Numbered from the stretch's first letter, positions 47,006 to 60,801 are shown. The stretch: 64,000 bases of DNA from Kryptolebias marmoratus (GCF_001649575.2 NC_051446.1:18826168-18890167); one strand, 5' to 3'. Translations and numbers: made by a program. The notes: generated from the letters alone by a model not told the origin.

Positions 47006-48519
47006 AGATTTTATTTAAAACATTTATTTATTTATTAGCCATATTATCATTTGTACACAGATTCAGAAGTAAAATCACAACTGGATGTTAAAATGGTCAT
47101 AATGTCTAATTACTAAATGTTAAATGACATGAATATAGGAAACAAGTCAAATGCAGGTACAATATGATGTATTACACAGGCAACATTTATATATGCTGAT
47201 GAGGGGAAAACTGCAAAAACAATAAGCATTTTTTAAATTATTTTATATACTACATTACTGCTCCTAATTAAAAAATGTAGAGGCACTATCACCAAACATG
47301 GTCTGAAAAATGTGGCTGCATGATTGTCTTCTGGTGATCTGAAATCTACATTCTCATAAGCCCCACCTGCAGCTCTGCAGGCACATTTTTTCAGCTGTTT
47401 GAAGTTGCTTATTGACCTTACGCTGCTCTCTGTGCTCTAAAAACCAGCTCACAGTTCAGGACCTCTGCCAGGTACTCAGTCTTTTTGGCAGCCCTTTGAT
47501 GCTTGAATGTTTGACTGAACCTTGATGAGATCATGGGGACAGTGTGTCCAGCTGTTTTGGTCATAAGAGCAGCTGGGTATTAGCTACAGACAAAAGGCAA
47601 TTACATCATTTTGATTCTTTTTGTTTTGTTATAGAAGTGCTTTGTGAGAGGAGATAAAGACTTTTACAGACACTAAAGAATATCCATCTCATTTACCATC
47701 TTAGCCTAACATTTAAAACAGTAAAATAATTATAAACCAGTTGAATTTAAATCAGTTAGCCCATCAATCTTTGCCAGCTTTCTTCTGGGTTTCAAACTGT
47801 TCAGTGTTGATATGAATAAAAAAAGGGTTTTATTACTTTGACTTTTTGCTTTTTGTAAAACAACACCGAGGTGAATAAAGTATATAGGATAAAAAAAATG
47901 CACACTGGTGTCTTTTAAATCTTATCAGTGTTCTAAAAAGTGCTTTTACAGCGTGTTTCTAGGTCACCTAAATAACACTAACATGACTTTCTATGACATT
48001 TTTCTCTATATATAGCTTATTGTGCTTTTCACTTTCAGTCCACCACTGAAAAGCATGAGATCTTTGCATAATAAAATGTAGAAATAAAATATGAATGTAG
48101 GTGGTAAAAAATTGTAATGTATCAAAAGGATTATTTATTTATTGGTAAACAGGCAATACCACAAATGCACATTAATGAGGATGTGCAACTGTAAAAAAAA
48201 AAAACAACAGATGAGTCAAAATGGGTATGATATACACAAGCAAACTTCTAATCAAAATGAAAGGCCTAGCATTGCTTTAAGAAACATATACATGTTTAAT
48301 CTTTAATGGCCCTAGTATGATGTTTGGATACACAGAATTTTGAGTTTATAAAAGTTTCTTGACTGAAAAAATAGATGATACTCATGTTTTCTGTGCTTTG
48401 TAACTTGGTCTGTTACATTTTGCATACTGGTCTACCCTGGTGGTAAAATATTCTTTATCAAGCTAAGCAGAGTACCTGATGGAGTGTTTCCTCTTTAGTT
48501 GAAGTGTCAAGTTTTAGAT
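47006..48519. other. AT-rich noncoding; possible decayed interspersed repeat at 47330-47700
   Basis: 47330-47700 is more balanced than its flanks, with blocks such as GCCCCACCTGCAGCTCTGC, and has the texture of a teleost interspersed repeat, though no second copy is in the window. The rest is AT-rich with A-runs (47879 onward and 48194-48206). Confidence 0.3.
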
Positions 48520-49900
48520 TTACACTGCAGCCTGAGCCTTTAATCTTTCCATCTTCACAATCCTAAAGCGAAGCAGGAAGGGGCGTACAGTATGTGCTGA
48601 GGTCACAGCTGGGTCACTATTCATGAAAACAAGCACAATTAGTGCAATGACTCAACTTGCTCGCATAATTCACGCAAAACTGCATCCCATAAAGCCGACT
48701 GTTAAATTTAAAGCGCACACAATTACTCATAATTGCTCCAGAAATTGATTTATTAGCTCAGTTGTGAAGCTGTGTGAGCCGAGTGCCATCTGACCTCCAG
48801 CTGAATGAATAATCAACAGGCTTCCAGAGCAAGCAGATGTTCGAGAGTGTTGCTGTTTTATCAGGCCTGTAATGTGAACAGGCATGAAACCAGATCAAAT
48901 TAAATGATGTGAGGACAGACAGCTGCAACACATTTGGACTTTGCTGCTTTGACTCTTTTGGGCTAATTAGAAGTTTATGTTCCCAAAACATAAAATATGC
49001 CTTGTCTTTATCTAAAACTATTTTTAGTAAGGCAATATGGAAAAAAAAATCTTGAATCTTAAAAGTATGCCCGATGGAAACCACAGCTTTGCAAACAACA
49101 GTAAATCCAAAGCTGTTTTTTGCTTAGTTACAGCTGGCTGTTTTGTAAGACATGTTCTTCAGGGAGTTGAATCATGATCCCTTAGCTTCAACTCTTTTCT
49201 CTAATTGCCTCTTAATTTCTTTGCTTTGCACTTGATTATGGGGTGTAGCCAGCCTAATGAAGCACAGATGAGTTGCTTATAACTCTCTGCTTCTTTTCTT
49301 GTTAGCACGGAGGAGTACAAGGCTAGTTTAGGCAGAATGCATGTTGTTTGTTTTAGCAGATTCTTCTTTGACAGCCTTTTGGAGTTTTTAAAGCGGCACA
49401 CAAAAATATGGTAGCCTTCGAAAATGGCCTGATTGTTTTTATCTCTGCTTCTAGTATCCAAAGTGGTGCTTTAAAGTGGAGAACGGTTGGATTGTATGTT
49501 GAAGTAGCGATTGTTGTAGCGTCTGCCCTCAGGAACTGTCGACTCAAGTGTTTTTTTTCCAAACTTGTCACACATTTCAGGAACAATTAGAGAAAAGAAA
49601 GTAAATTGTTCCCATGCACTTGGATTGCCGTCCTCGTGACATCTGCCACCGCAGCACGGATGATAGATTCCTCCTTCATTAGCCAGGGGTGTGGGATTAC
49701 CCAGCAAGAACACATTAATCACCACTTTCTGTGGCAGCCTGAATGCTCCGCGCTTTGTTTGGAAAAAAACTTTAATTTTTTTCCCCCCGACGTGTCACTC
49801 TTCTCCTGTGACAAGCCACAATCAATCATCGTGACTGACAGCACTGATAGGTTACAATGTTTACACAATGTGTAATGAAAGATCATGTTACCCACTATTG
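48520..49900. promoter_or_regulatory. Candidate conserved noncoding region
   Basis: Balanced blocks at 48540-48800 and 49400-49870. The first includes ATAATTCACGC, CACAATTACTCATAATTGC and GAAATTGATTTATTAGC. The second includes GAACACATTAATCACC and CACAATCAATCATCGTG, PBX/homeodomain-type cores. Overlapping frames of 60-108 codons on both strands have no domain. Confidence 0.33.
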
Positions 49901-50085
49901 TTGTTTCTGAGACAACTCTTTTGGACTGGGTATGAATAGAGTGGGTGCTTTAGTACAAATTCACACAAGAGTGTTTGCTTTCGCTTTTTGTTTCCACGGT
50001 GGTTCCACTTTGTCCTTCGTTCGCTGTCTCTTTCTTTCTGCAAACACTCCACAAAATCTGGACTGAATGGGTGGGTAATGTCCCT
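49901..50085. other. Linker
   Basis: Nothing recognised. Confidence 0.4.
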
Positions 50086-50602
50086 AAAATCAGATGGTTG
50101 TAGAACAGCCTCAGTTTGAAGAAATGGTTTAATTCTGATTAGATTGACAAGTTAATGGCTGGTTTGAGCGAGTTCAAAACCAAAGTGGCGCCTTCAAACA
50201 GTTTGGTTTCAAAAATCTCATAGCTGTTCATTCAAATCCTGTTTTTCAACATCATCAGTTTTGCATTACATGTTTATTTGCAAATGCAAACAGCAGCAGC
50301 AGAAGCTGTCTGTAGCACTTCCAGCGCAGCCTGAGGCCCGTCATGGAGGAATATTATTACATTTCTGATAGAATACTTGTGTAATGCGAAACTGACAACA
50401 GTGAAAAAGTTTAGAAACTAGCATTCACACAAATAAGTATGAAAGTTTTGAGATTCTAGGGTGTTTTGGCCATGCTTGGACTTGCCTCACTTGGACAATC
50501 CTGTTGAAATTGAATTGTTTCTATCTATTGATCTTTAAAAGAAAAGACATTTATTGTTCAAAACTTTCCCACAAAACCCCTTTTAAAAAGATCTGAACCA
50601 CA
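50086..50602 (+). repeat. Dispersed repeat family X, copy 3 (most complete)
   Basis: The core 'gcaaatgcaaacagcagcag' at about 50281-50300 is followed by 'gcacttccag', 'gaatattattacatttctg', 'atacttgtgtaatgcgaa' and 'tgacaacagtg'. The same run is seen at 61035-61102. The right end, 50565-50602, reads 'cccacaaaacccctttt' and then 'agatctgaaccac', the complement of the left ends of copies 1, 2 and 5. The left part (50086-50270) is diverged. Length is about 0.52 kb with no coding frame. These matching ends of opposite orientation define the family as an inverted-repeat element. Confidence 0.65.
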
Positions 50603-51659
50603 GATGGGCAACATAAGGAACTGGGACTGTTGAGGAGGGCTGGACCAACAGGCTAAGCTCTGTTCTGCAATATAAAATGTATTAAAAAGCTTTGTAGCTT
50701 TCAGATTGTGTTGTCTAACAGAGCAGATTTAATTTACAATCCTTAAAAACATTCTGTTCTCCACAAGCTGAGCTCGCTGCTTTGCTACTGAATTAAATAG
50801 AAACTTTTAGTATGCAGTTTGCTACAGCTTATGGACTTCTGTGTCAGTCTTTGTTTCTTTTTTTGTTGTTTTTTTTATTTTATTTTATTTTTTACCATGT
50901 GCTGAGATGATGGTAACTTCTAAATCTTTCACAAAATCGCAACTAGATTCTGCTGCAGCACAGAGGCTGAAGTAAACACTCACTGCCCTTCAAAACAAAA
51001 GCACTGCATAAACTAGGTCCAAAATTAAAGTACAGATTTCAGATTTGTGAGCAGCATGATTTATATTTGATTTCTGCAGAACACAGGATTCCTATGTATG
51101 ATCTGAATAACTGTACAAAGATTATGGGTATTTTTCGTAGTTGTCCTTGTAGTTGGAAAGCTAGCAAATGTATTACAAATGCACCTATCTATAGTACGAG
51201 CAAAAAACCTTTGGAACTTTTACAGCTACTCTAAATGACTTGTATAGAAATATGTCACCTTTTAGAACCAGTGCACAAGTCTCACTTCCTCCAGGGCATC
51301 AAAGATAAGCTGTATTATTTTACATCTCCCGAGCAGCAGTGGTGTCTTTCATTTTTTGGTATTGAGACACTTTTCAGAGTTTTATACACCCAATCATTTG
51401 ATACTGTAAAGTACCTGTCTGACCCACATGAAGGTGTGATACTTTATGTCCTTCCAGACAGACAGCTGTGGAGATTGGTTTGCAGAAATATGATGAGGGA
51501 ACATAAAAGCTGCTTGAACTCACCGCCCTTGTCTTCAGAACATGTCCCATATCCTGTACGGTTATATTTTCATCCAAAGCCGGTCTTTTACTTGTAGAGT
51601 TAAACAAAATTAGATCTGGAGAAAATGGTTTCAATTTTTTTTAGCTTCTCATATTGAAA
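50603..51659. other. Noncoding, AT-rich
   Basis: T-rich run with ATTTT units near 50868-50893. A 120-codon plus-strand frame (51235-51597) is the cleanest in this half but shows no domain, signal peptide or splice context; not called. Confidence 0.4.
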
Positions 51660-53280
51660 AAACATGAAAATACCAGTGCAGATCTGCCCTAATTGGTCCT
51701 CACGCTGGGCAAATTAGATTTTGGCACATAGTTACGAGACAAAAAGTGACAGTAACCGATTGAGTGCAGACGGGAACAATGCCAGCTTGTTCCCACCCAT
51801 GGGGCTGCAGGAAAAGTCATCAATTCTTACCCATCATCCTTAGTGCAATGCATAGGCTCATTACAATTATCTCTCAAATACACGCAGTGCATTAAAAACC
51901 CCATTAAAGCAGTCCTCCTCTTCTAGTACTGTAATGAAACTCTCTTATCCATTATAGAAATGGACTACAGTGTCAAGGAGTTTAGTTTAATTCTCTGCAG
52001 ACACAGAGGATTAAATGTGTTTTGATTAAGCTGAAGATTATCACACACATAAAGTTCTTTTTTTTTAACCAAAGACCCTGTTCCATTTCTTGGGTGGTCT
52101 CCCAGGATGACTCTTTTTGTGCCTACCTGCAGCCTGACTGCCATTGTATAAAACCGACAGAGCACAACAGCAAGACATGCGCTCCTGAAGAGAGAGCAAC
52201 AAAACACACTCTGAGGCCCGAAGCTCCTGGCGTCTGCCTCGCTCCTTTAAAGAGCCGGTTAAATATGAGTCAGCTGTTGTGCTCAGGACTCCAACAACTG
52301 CTTTAATTCCTCCGCCTCCCCCTCCCTCTTTTGCTTAAAAAAAGGGGGCTTTGTGCCTGTAGGGCCCCCATCAGTTACCTGCTGACAGGCCGAGCATGAC
52401 TGATGAGCTGCCCGAGGCGCCCCGGTATACTTTGTCAGCTGCTCATAATTTATACATCTTATCTGCGTCAGAACAAAAGACAGAACGTGGCTTTATGGAA
52501 ATAAAAACAGAGACTTGTTTAGACTCCAGCATGTGGAGTGAAGTGGGGTGATCACTCTGATGGTTGTTTCTCTTTGCGAGCAAGACAAGCTGCCTTGTCT
52601 GGCTCTCAGCACTCCACACCCATTCTGTCTACCCACACCTTCACTCTTCGTGTGTGTGTGTGTGTGTGTAGTTGTGGTGACCTCAGAGGTCTTTTGAGGT
52701 TGTTGTGTGTCTGGCTCTAGTTGGCAGGTGACAAAGACATGAAACATGGGTTTGTTTTTACAGGGTCAGCTGTTTAATTTTCTTGCACTACATTAAGTCA
52801 GAAATCAGAATGTGTTTACACAATGTACTGGCTTAGCTTTCGGCCTTTTTTTTTTTCTTCTTTTTTCTTTTCTGGCAGTGCTTGGAAATGCCCAAAAATA
52901 TGCCTAAGCGATACCAGTGATGAGCAGTACATCATGCTGAACAGGATATTGAGGTAGACCATGAAGAGAAAGACGATTCATCACTGCCACTATAGCTCTT
53001 CCCTGTGAGGGGTGGATTTCTCTTCAAACGCTGTGCTTTGGTTTGTGATATTGAGAGTGATTCATTCACTGACTCATCCTCCAACGCTTTGTCACATTCA
53101 AATTGTCCTGCCAGCTCTTTTTTGTTTTTGGTTTTCTCACGGCCTTGAACAAAACGTGGGATATGCTTTTACTTGCAGCATCTGCCAAAACGCTACTCAT
53201 CCTGCTTTTGTTTCGCTTTGGGTTTTTTTGTTGCCCCTCCGTAATGAGATACACAGAGCACAACTATAAGAGCTAGACCA
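51660..53280. promoter_or_regulatory. Candidate conserved noncoding region with TG microsatellite
   Basis: Balanced blocks at 51680-51980 (including GGCTCATTACAATTATC) and 52110-52500 (including GCTCATAATTTATACATC) and 53000-53270. A perfect (GT)10 run sits at 52650-52669. 52310-52440 is C-rich. No domain-bearing frame was seen. Confidence 0.32.
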
Positions 53281-53584
53281 TGGGTTTATTGGTGCAGTAG
53301 GTCTACAGAAACATAATTCATAGCATTTTACTGTATGTGGCCAGATGCTCAAAGCCCAAACAGAATTCTTTATTTCCACTTTTTCTTGTCTAAGGAAATT
53401 TTCTCTCAGCTCACTTTGTTTGAAAAACCTAAACATCACTCTAAAATGCTCTAAAATGTATATTAAAGCCATTGTTCTTTTTTTTTTCATGAGGTTCTGT
53501 GGAAAAGTTAGGAACATTTATCTTACCAATTTACCTGTTTTTTTTTTGTTTGTTTTGTTGTTGTTTTAACATTGAACTTTCTGG
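53281..53584. other. Noncoding, T-rich
   Basis: Contains T-runs at 53479-53488 and 53539-53548. Overlapping frames on both strands; nothing recognised. Confidence 0.4.
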
Positions 53585-53842
53585 TTATTTGTAAGTGCAA
53601 ATAGCTGCAGCAGCTAGCTGTGGAAAGCTTTATAAAACAGTGTTTGCATTAACTGCTATGAAATTTTTGGTATTTTTTTTTAATATGGCAGCAATCCACT
53701 TTGATTTTGGCCCCATTTAACCTAACCATTAGGTCTTAATTTTGGTCAAAATGAAACATTTTTCCAAACTGAGGCTATTACAACAAGTGGTTTGGTTATT
53801 CATAAAACCTGCATAAAAAGATCTGAACTACTGCTTTAAAAA
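53585..53842 (+). repeat. Dispersed repeat family X, copy 4
   Basis: Core 'gtaagtgcaaatagctgcag' at about 53591-53610, then 'cagctagctg' as at 10821. The right end reads 'aaaaagatctgaactactg' at about 53815-53833 followed by 'ctttaaaaa', the canonical terminus. The middle is shortened relative to copy 3 (about 250 rather than 325 bases from core to end). Confidence 0.6.
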
Positions 53843-55049
53843 TTTGTATATAAAAGCAGAACAGTAATCTGGAGCAAACAGAGCTTTTAGAAGACCTTAC
53901 TCTGACAAGTGTGTCAGCTGAGGCATTGACAAATTGATTATCTAGCGTCTGTTCTTACTCCAACTTTCCATTTTGCATGTTATCTGCGACAGGTTCTTTT
54001 ATTTCACCAATAACTTCATGTAGTTTCCCAGTTCAGAGCTGTAACAGTCAAGTCAGCTGTAACTATCGGGCAGCAGAATAGGCAGATATCTAAAACCGTT
54101 CAGATGGTATCCATATCTTGGTGTGGTTTCTATTTGTTCTCTCGGAGTGGGCCGGACAGCGGATCATTTGCACCACAGTGACAAGTACATCATCATCCGC
54201 CTGTAACCTTAGCTCCAAGAGACGATGCGGGCTTTGTTCTCTGCCAAGCTCACTTGGGGATGTTTGGCAGTGTGCTGATAGATACGCTTATCCTAATGTC
54301 AGTGCATAGCACCATCCCCGATAACAGATTCTCTCAGTAGAATCCACCCTGCTTATCTGGCTCGATGTGCTGTTAGGCAGCGGCTGCCTCTCTGTGTGGG
54401 TACAAGGCATGCAGTCATTCTTTATTTTGCAGAGCTGCTTTAGAACAGCATTCAGAACATGACAAATGTTTACAAAATTTCCTTTTAAGAAGCAACAAGC
54501 GGAAAAGACTTTTGCAGAGCTTTAGAACTCAAGTTCAACAAATGCAACAATAGTGATATAAACATTTACAAAGGTGAAAAACCTTTTAATTTGCACAAAA
54601 CTAACAAACCTGCGGGTTACTCACCAACTCCATTCTGTCAGCAATTACTGCAGCAGGCACCACAATGACTGACTTCTAAAACACTCTTTATTGTTCACTA
54701 TTTTGAATAAAATCCTTTTAATTTCAGTATTTTTTTTCTGCCAAGGTCTCATTGTGTGGATGCTGATGTAGCATTTACATCATTGTTTCCCTGTTTATTT
54801 TTCTGTACACTAATTTGCCATTAAAATACTTCTGTATACTTTATGCTATTTTAGCCATTCACATAGCAAAACAATCTGCTCATATAGGAGATGGGTGCTA
54901 TGGCTTTTAGTTTTTGTAACTTTTATACTTTGCACAAAAAACAAACCCTTCATTCAAGAATATTTTCCCATAAATACAACCACATCCCTTCAGTTCCTGC
55001 ACAAAAGATTATTTTAATCTGCATTAGCTTACTTTCTCTGTTTTGTCTT
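53843..55049. other. Noncoding; small candidate island at 54100-54410
   Basis: 54100-54410 is balanced and repeat-free. The remainder is AT-rich with no gene or repeat family recognised. Confidence 0.35.
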
Positions 55050-55203
55050 GTTATGCTACTTTTAGCATGCCTCTTGCTACTTTTAGCTTCTAGCTAACTT
55101 TTTAATATTTATACCTAGCCCTTTGCTGCTTTTAGTTTTTAGTAAGTGTTTTGCTACTTTTGGCTTTAAGCTAGCATTTAGCTTGTTTTAGCTTTTAGCT
55201 AGA
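55050..55203. repeat. Degenerate minisatellite of TGCTACTTTTAGC-type units
   Basis: The unit TGCTACTTTTAGC occurs at 55053, 55075 (exact) and in altered form at 55124 and 55152, interspersed with GCTAGC/TTAGCT blocks. Spacing is irregular (about 22-50 bases), so this is an old, drifting array. Confidence 0.65.
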
Positions 55204-55479
55204 GTTCTACTTAATTCTTCTGTTTCTTTTGGCTTTACGAACTCAGTTTCAGCGTCTTCAGCACTTCGCGTTAACTTGACATTTTTGCAGAAAATGCAAT
55301 TTTTCTAGTAGTTTTACATTTTGTGCATACTTTTTTTAAACTTTTGTCTTTTAAAAACAGTTCTACGTCATTGGAATTAGAGTCAAATGTAAACGTTCTT
55401 TTAGTTTGAAGCAGAATTAGCTGGAAAGGGGGCTGGACATCCTCTTGTGTTATTCGTGCTGTGTCGGAGGATAAGTGTT
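55204..55479. other. T-rich noncoding
   Basis: Nothing recognised beyond T-rich sequence. Confidence 0.4.
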
Positions 55480-57360
55480 GACATTATAGCGGTGGTAAAT
55501 CGGACGAGGAGGAGGCCTGAGGGGGAGCAGAGCATCCTGCTCAGCTCCACTCAGCAGCCTGCTGATGAGCCTGCAGGAGAGGACTGTCTGCATATTACAG
55601 CCAGGAGATGAGACCGGAGGCCTCGAAGGGCTTGAGGGTGGGGAGGTGGGGGTGTTGCAGACCTGGGAACGCCAGCTGCCAGACAGTTCACCATGTGCAA
55701 CACATGTCTATCAGCACTTACTGTTCCACTATGCACCATTAAGATGACAGAACAGTTCATATCCTGCGCCAGGTTGATAGATATGTCATATCTCTGAAAA
55801 CCCTGTTTGTCTTCCACAGGTGTATGAGCCCTTTTTTCTCTCTCTGAGCAGACAGCACACATGGCACTTTTTGATACTCTTTCCCTGATAGTGATTCGGC
55901 ATGCAGGCGGTATCAAAGGGGAGATCTTTCCCATGCAATTATGGCAGAAAATAAAGGTGATGAGGTGTGCCGAACAAAAGAAAGCAAGGGATCAAAAGGC
56001 CTGGAATGAAAGCTGATTACAAAAAAGGCAAAAAGGTTTCAAACACTGAATGTCTCCATGTGAAAGAGGCAGCAGAGTCAGTAAGTAAACAAAGAACAAA
56101 AGTGATAATAACCCTAACAATTTTTGAGTTTCTTCTTCTGTAACTGAAATATTATGAAGAAGTCTAGAAACATATTAAAGTGTCATGAAACAAATAGACG
56201 CGATTACCTCTTTCATTTTTAATGAAATGTCATCAACCTGACTTTTATATTAGCTTAGAATAAATGGCAAACTAGAGCAATTGCATTTTCTGTAAAAAAT
56301 AAAAAAATAATAAAATAAATTTATGTGAATGCTGAACGCTGAATGGTTCTGCTCTGACAGCACACTGGCTTAGTTTGATTGGGAATAAACAAATAAAGAC
56401 AAACACTGGCAAATTTGACAGTGGATGTCTTTATAGAATCATTATGGAGAAAATTAGACTTTTTTTAAAGAGCATGACGTGCAGTCTAGTTCTGTTCTTT
56501 GTAGGTCACAGATTTAAAACAGGAGACGTAAAATCCTTTTAATTCATGTACATATGAACAACATGTGAGTTGATGTTGAGGAGCTACAGTACTGTAGTTT
56601 AGAGCCTGTCTAGAGTAATGTTGGGTAATTATTCCCGGCTGTCAGAAATTGCATTTAATTGGTAATGAGTGGCCTCTCACAAAGCAGATCCTGTATTTTC
56701 CCCCTTTTTATTGCTAATAATGCATGATTGTTCTCAGTAATCTGCAGCACTGTTTCTCTTTCATCTCAACAATAAGATTAAAAAAAGGTGGGGGTTGGTC
56801 AGGCAGCGCCATGCCATGCTTAGACGGCTCAGCTCCCAGAGGGTTTATCCACTGTTGTTATGACTATTACTGTGTGGATTACAAGTTAGCGAGAGGTCAC
56901 CTATCGCTTCTATTTCCTAGAAGCGAGACTTTTCGACTCATTTTCTTGCCCAGACATGAAAATGTACTACTTGTCAAGGTGGTGAATGACGGGCACATTC
57001 GACATGCTCCTCCAGATCATTTGCCAAGTCTGACTTGAAAAGCTTTCTCCTTTGAACTGGGCTCAAACCTGTCATTTCCTCTAATTCAGAGCAGAAATCT
57101 GCAGCTGCTGAAATAATGAATTAGGTTGATGGACAGAATTATAAGAGCCTGCCTACCTAGCCGTCCAATGACACCCCGCTGCTCCCAAATGCTGCCAGTG
57201 ATTTAGCACCTCAGCTGGGCAAGATGAAGGAAGTGAATTTATTCGCAGGAGGGTGGCAGCTAGCACTGACTCATAGCCTTTATGTAGTGGTGCATGTCCT
57301 AATTCATCAGCAAACATGTCCTCCCTGAAAGGGCAGAGGAAATTAGGCAAGATAGTTTCT
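55480..57360. promoter_or_regulatory. Candidate conserved noncoding regions (two islands)
   Basis: Balanced islands at 55480-55960 and 56590-57350 flank an AT-rich middle with A-runs (56296-56320). The second includes TTGCATTTAATTGGTAATGAG, split by other bases, and GCTAATAATGCATGATTG. Open frames at 55551-55934 (minus) and 56724-57038 (plus) lack domains. Confidence 0.3.
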
Positions 57361-57520
57361 CATTTTTGGGTCAGATTTTAATACCATTGTCAGGATGTAA
57401 CAGACAGCACAAAATAGTTTATTCCTTTTTTAAAAAAAAAAAAAAAAAACTCACCTTGCCTGATCTGTATCTTAAAGTGTGATTTATTTATTTATTTATT
57501 TATTTTTTTATTATTTTACA
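57361..57520. repeat. Simple sequence: A18 and (TTTA)n
   Basis: An 18-base A-run at 57432-57449 and a TTTA-unit run at 57483-57507 followed by T7. Confidence 0.9.
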
Positions 57521-59179
57521 TTTGAGGTTTCAGACTGCTCAGACCCCCCCTCTCAAATTTGGTAAACTCCTTAAAGGGTTGATAGGTTTTGGACTGATGC
57601 TTAGCAACAACATTCCTGTGCCTTAAGTAGCAGTAAGCCCCTCGCTGCACCCTTTGATGTGGCTGTCAAGGCAGATTTATTTCCTCTTAGCACATTGTCT
57701 TCATGTCCACTCATATAAAGGGCTGAAAGAAAGAGGTGTTTACACTTTTTTTTTAGTTGTAATTAAATTGTGTTGCTCATGATTTCTCAGGTGATGTGAG
57801 ACATACATGCTGGCGGATCGTAGGGGGAGGTCTGACAAAGCTGCTCAATTTGATTTCACCAGCTAACATGTGAAAAGTGATGTCAGGCTCTTTAAAGCTG
57901 AGGCCTGTTGTTTACGGTGACCACAGAGTCAATGTTTATGTTGAGAGGTGGAACACATTAATTTTTATTTGCAGAAGAGACGACTGCTTCCCAGTATTTG
58001 CTGTTACTATCATAACTGAAACCTAAATCCCCAAAGTCATACTGTAAACTAAATAACTGTAGACTAGAAGCTGACCAATTGTTTTAATTTTTTTTCCAAT
58101 TGCTATTTTCAGTGACAAATATTAAAAATTTGGACAGTCGAATGTCTAAATATAAAGCCAATTTTTCTTTTGTTTGTTTTTTGGCCCATACCTGCAGAAT
58201 ACCAGTTTATTTTTCATATTTTCATACACAGTACATAATTTTTTGGAGGAAAAAGTGATAATGAAAGAAATTTTGGCATAAGGCACACTGTACAGTGTGT
58301 ATTAGTCAACATAACATAAGGCTAAAAAATAAATAAAATAAAGCCTTAACATTTTTCTTGGCAGATGGCATTGTTCTTTCAGAAGTTGGAATAATATTGC
58401 AGTCAACTTTCTTTGGCATCTGTTGATGTTTTGCCATAAAAGGCACCCGAGTAAAAATGGAGTCTCACTGTGTTGCAATGGTTGGAGACTACTTGGCGAC
58501 TAAATTCCAAGCATTTGGAATGGACAGTTTTTGAAAATCATGGTCTATGTTTATCTGCAGAGTTGCAAAACTTCATTCTTTGCTGAGCACAATATTTTAT
58601 TGTCCACCTTTGCTCCCAGCATACCCACCAAGACTTGGTTTGTACTCATCTTGGCAGCCACTCCCTGAAGTATGATTTAATCTGCTGGAGTATACTTTTG
58701 AAATAAAGATAGACATATATAGACCAGTTTTTCAATAATTATTCTTTATCATCAGCGTGGTTTTTAGGCCTGGACAATTGCCCTGGATCTTTTCTGTCAG
58801 AGGAGAGCACCTGTGCAGGTGTCAAAATACAGCTCTAGCATTCTTAAAAGGGATGGAGATGCCCAGAACAAAAATTCAGGTGAGTTTGAAACAAGTTTGA
58901 GTTGACTGAAATGACTCTGATTTGAGGAAAGTGCGATTTATTCAGATGTAAAAACACTGCTGCCTGCAGATGTGCTTGTTTGGGAACAGACTTAAAACAT
59001 TCAGGCCTGGCTGCTGCCATTTATTTTTTTAGAATGTCAATAATCAGCCTGAATAATGAGTCAATTGATGAATCACTCAGGCTCTCCAGTGCATATCAGC
59101 TCTTACAGTTCACTCCACATCACTTACTGACTACTTTCTATAGCTGGTATGTGTACTTACAGAAAAGCTAACACAATGC
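57521..59179. other. Noncoding, mixed; weak island at 57590-57960
   Basis: 57590-57960 is more balanced. The rest is AT-rich. Nothing recognised. Confidence 0.35.
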
Positions 59180-59420
59180 TACTAAGAATCCTGCTGTGAG
59201 AGAAGCAGCTTGACAAGCGCTTGGCCGACCTCCACGGCGCTGATCTACAGCGAGCTCTGACTAACCCTCCACGTGTTCTCATCGCTCTCGCCTGGGAATC
59301 CAGCAGCTGGAAAAGCACTTGTTCTTTGTGTTTCTCAGACAGCGCACTCTGTCCTTAGCCACATGTCCGTGGAGGAAATGTCCAAATGTGGCACTGCACC
59401 AGGAGTTTCTCCTGAAGAAT
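59180..59420. promoter_or_regulatory. Small candidate regulatory island
   Basis: GC-balanced and repeat-free with no domain-bearing frame. Weakly supported by composition alone. Confidence 0.22.
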
Positions 59421-60801
59421 GAAACCTCTGTTCTGGTGTTTGGCAGTCAACTAAAATGACTCATAAAGAGGTCTCAGGCTCCCCTACTTGCAATTTAACA
59501 GTCACACACCAGTTTAATATAGTTATCATCAGATATTAATATGCTGGTTTTAAGTACTTTAATGAAATGTTTATTCCCTTATATAGCTCAACAACTTTAA
59601 TGGCTAATATGTTGGGAAATAATTCCCTAAATCCAAGGGGAACAAACAAAGTATAGCACTTTGAATATATAATATTTGACTAGATTCTGTTTTTACTGAA
59701 ATTGGAGTGTCTTACTTTGGTGGGTCTTTAGTCTTACTGATTTCTAGAAAAAAAATCTGTTCAGAATACAGCTTTTTCCCTTCATCTTAGCTAAGTTACT
59801 GTGGTTTTAAATTAGGTTTTATATGACACCTTCCTAATTTTGGGGGAACATTTTGAGTTTAGATACAAATGGAGTCCAAAAAATGACATTTAGGAACTGC
59901 TAAAACGTCAATTCTTAATCTTTTTACCTTATGAAGCATGAGTATTTATTGCTGCTCTGCTATATTTATTAGATTTAAAACTTATAATTGCATCTTCATT
60001 ATAAAGAGGACGGATGGCGTATTATTTACTACAGTGCACATTTAAACAAAACATTTATAAATCATTCCAACCTTTTTCATTTGCTCTATCCCAGAGGTGT
60101 AGTTTTTGGTTGAGGTCATGATAGTTGCAAATAATCACATACATTTGTTATTCACTTTGTCTTCTCCTGCTCCCAGGAGGTTCTTAAAGTTTAAAGCATC
60201 ATCACATATTTTCCTGACAGTCTATATTCCCCCAAATCCAAGGCTTTGATATATCACCGTGAGAGTTTCTCTCTCTGCAGAAAAATGGTTTCTTCATTCC
60301 CTCCGATAATAACTTTGAACACTGACAGTGAGCTGAGGCTGGCTAACTGATTTTCTGTGCAAATTCTTTGTGCGTGAGAAGAGAGGGAAATACATCTTTC
60401 TGTTATGACACGAAGAAAGCAAGATAAAGATAAATTTGTAAGATTAGACTGAAATAACAGTTTAGGTTGGAGACATGTTTCTTTTCAGCAACTCCGAATC
60501 AAAAAGTGGCACTTTATTGTGTCCTACTTAAGACTCCTGCGACGCTTTAAAGGGGACAAACAGAAAACACACGAAGTCTTCTCACCACAGATATTCAGCT
60601 TGTGCTTTTTTTATTTTTCACACACAAGCACTTTTGTATCAGTGTTCATAGATTTATAAACTTGCTAAAGTTACGAAGGTGAGCCAGTTTAAATTGAGAG
60701 CAGGAAGTCCAAAAGAATCAAACTCATGTTGCTGGAAATTTCTGTTGGTCAAATTCATGCAGCTCCTAATATAAAATCATTGATTATATCAGTTTTGGTT
60801 T
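59421..60801. other. AT-rich noncoding, nothing recognised
   Basis: AT-rich, no repeats that recur in the window and no hairpins of note. Confidence 0.45.

Noticed and set aside
51235..51597. Plus-strand open frame of 120 codons
   Set aside because: Considered as a possible transposon or exon fragment, but no motif or splice signals support it.
55551..55934. Minus-strand open frame of 127 codons
   Set aside because: Balanced composition island with no domain; likely chance.
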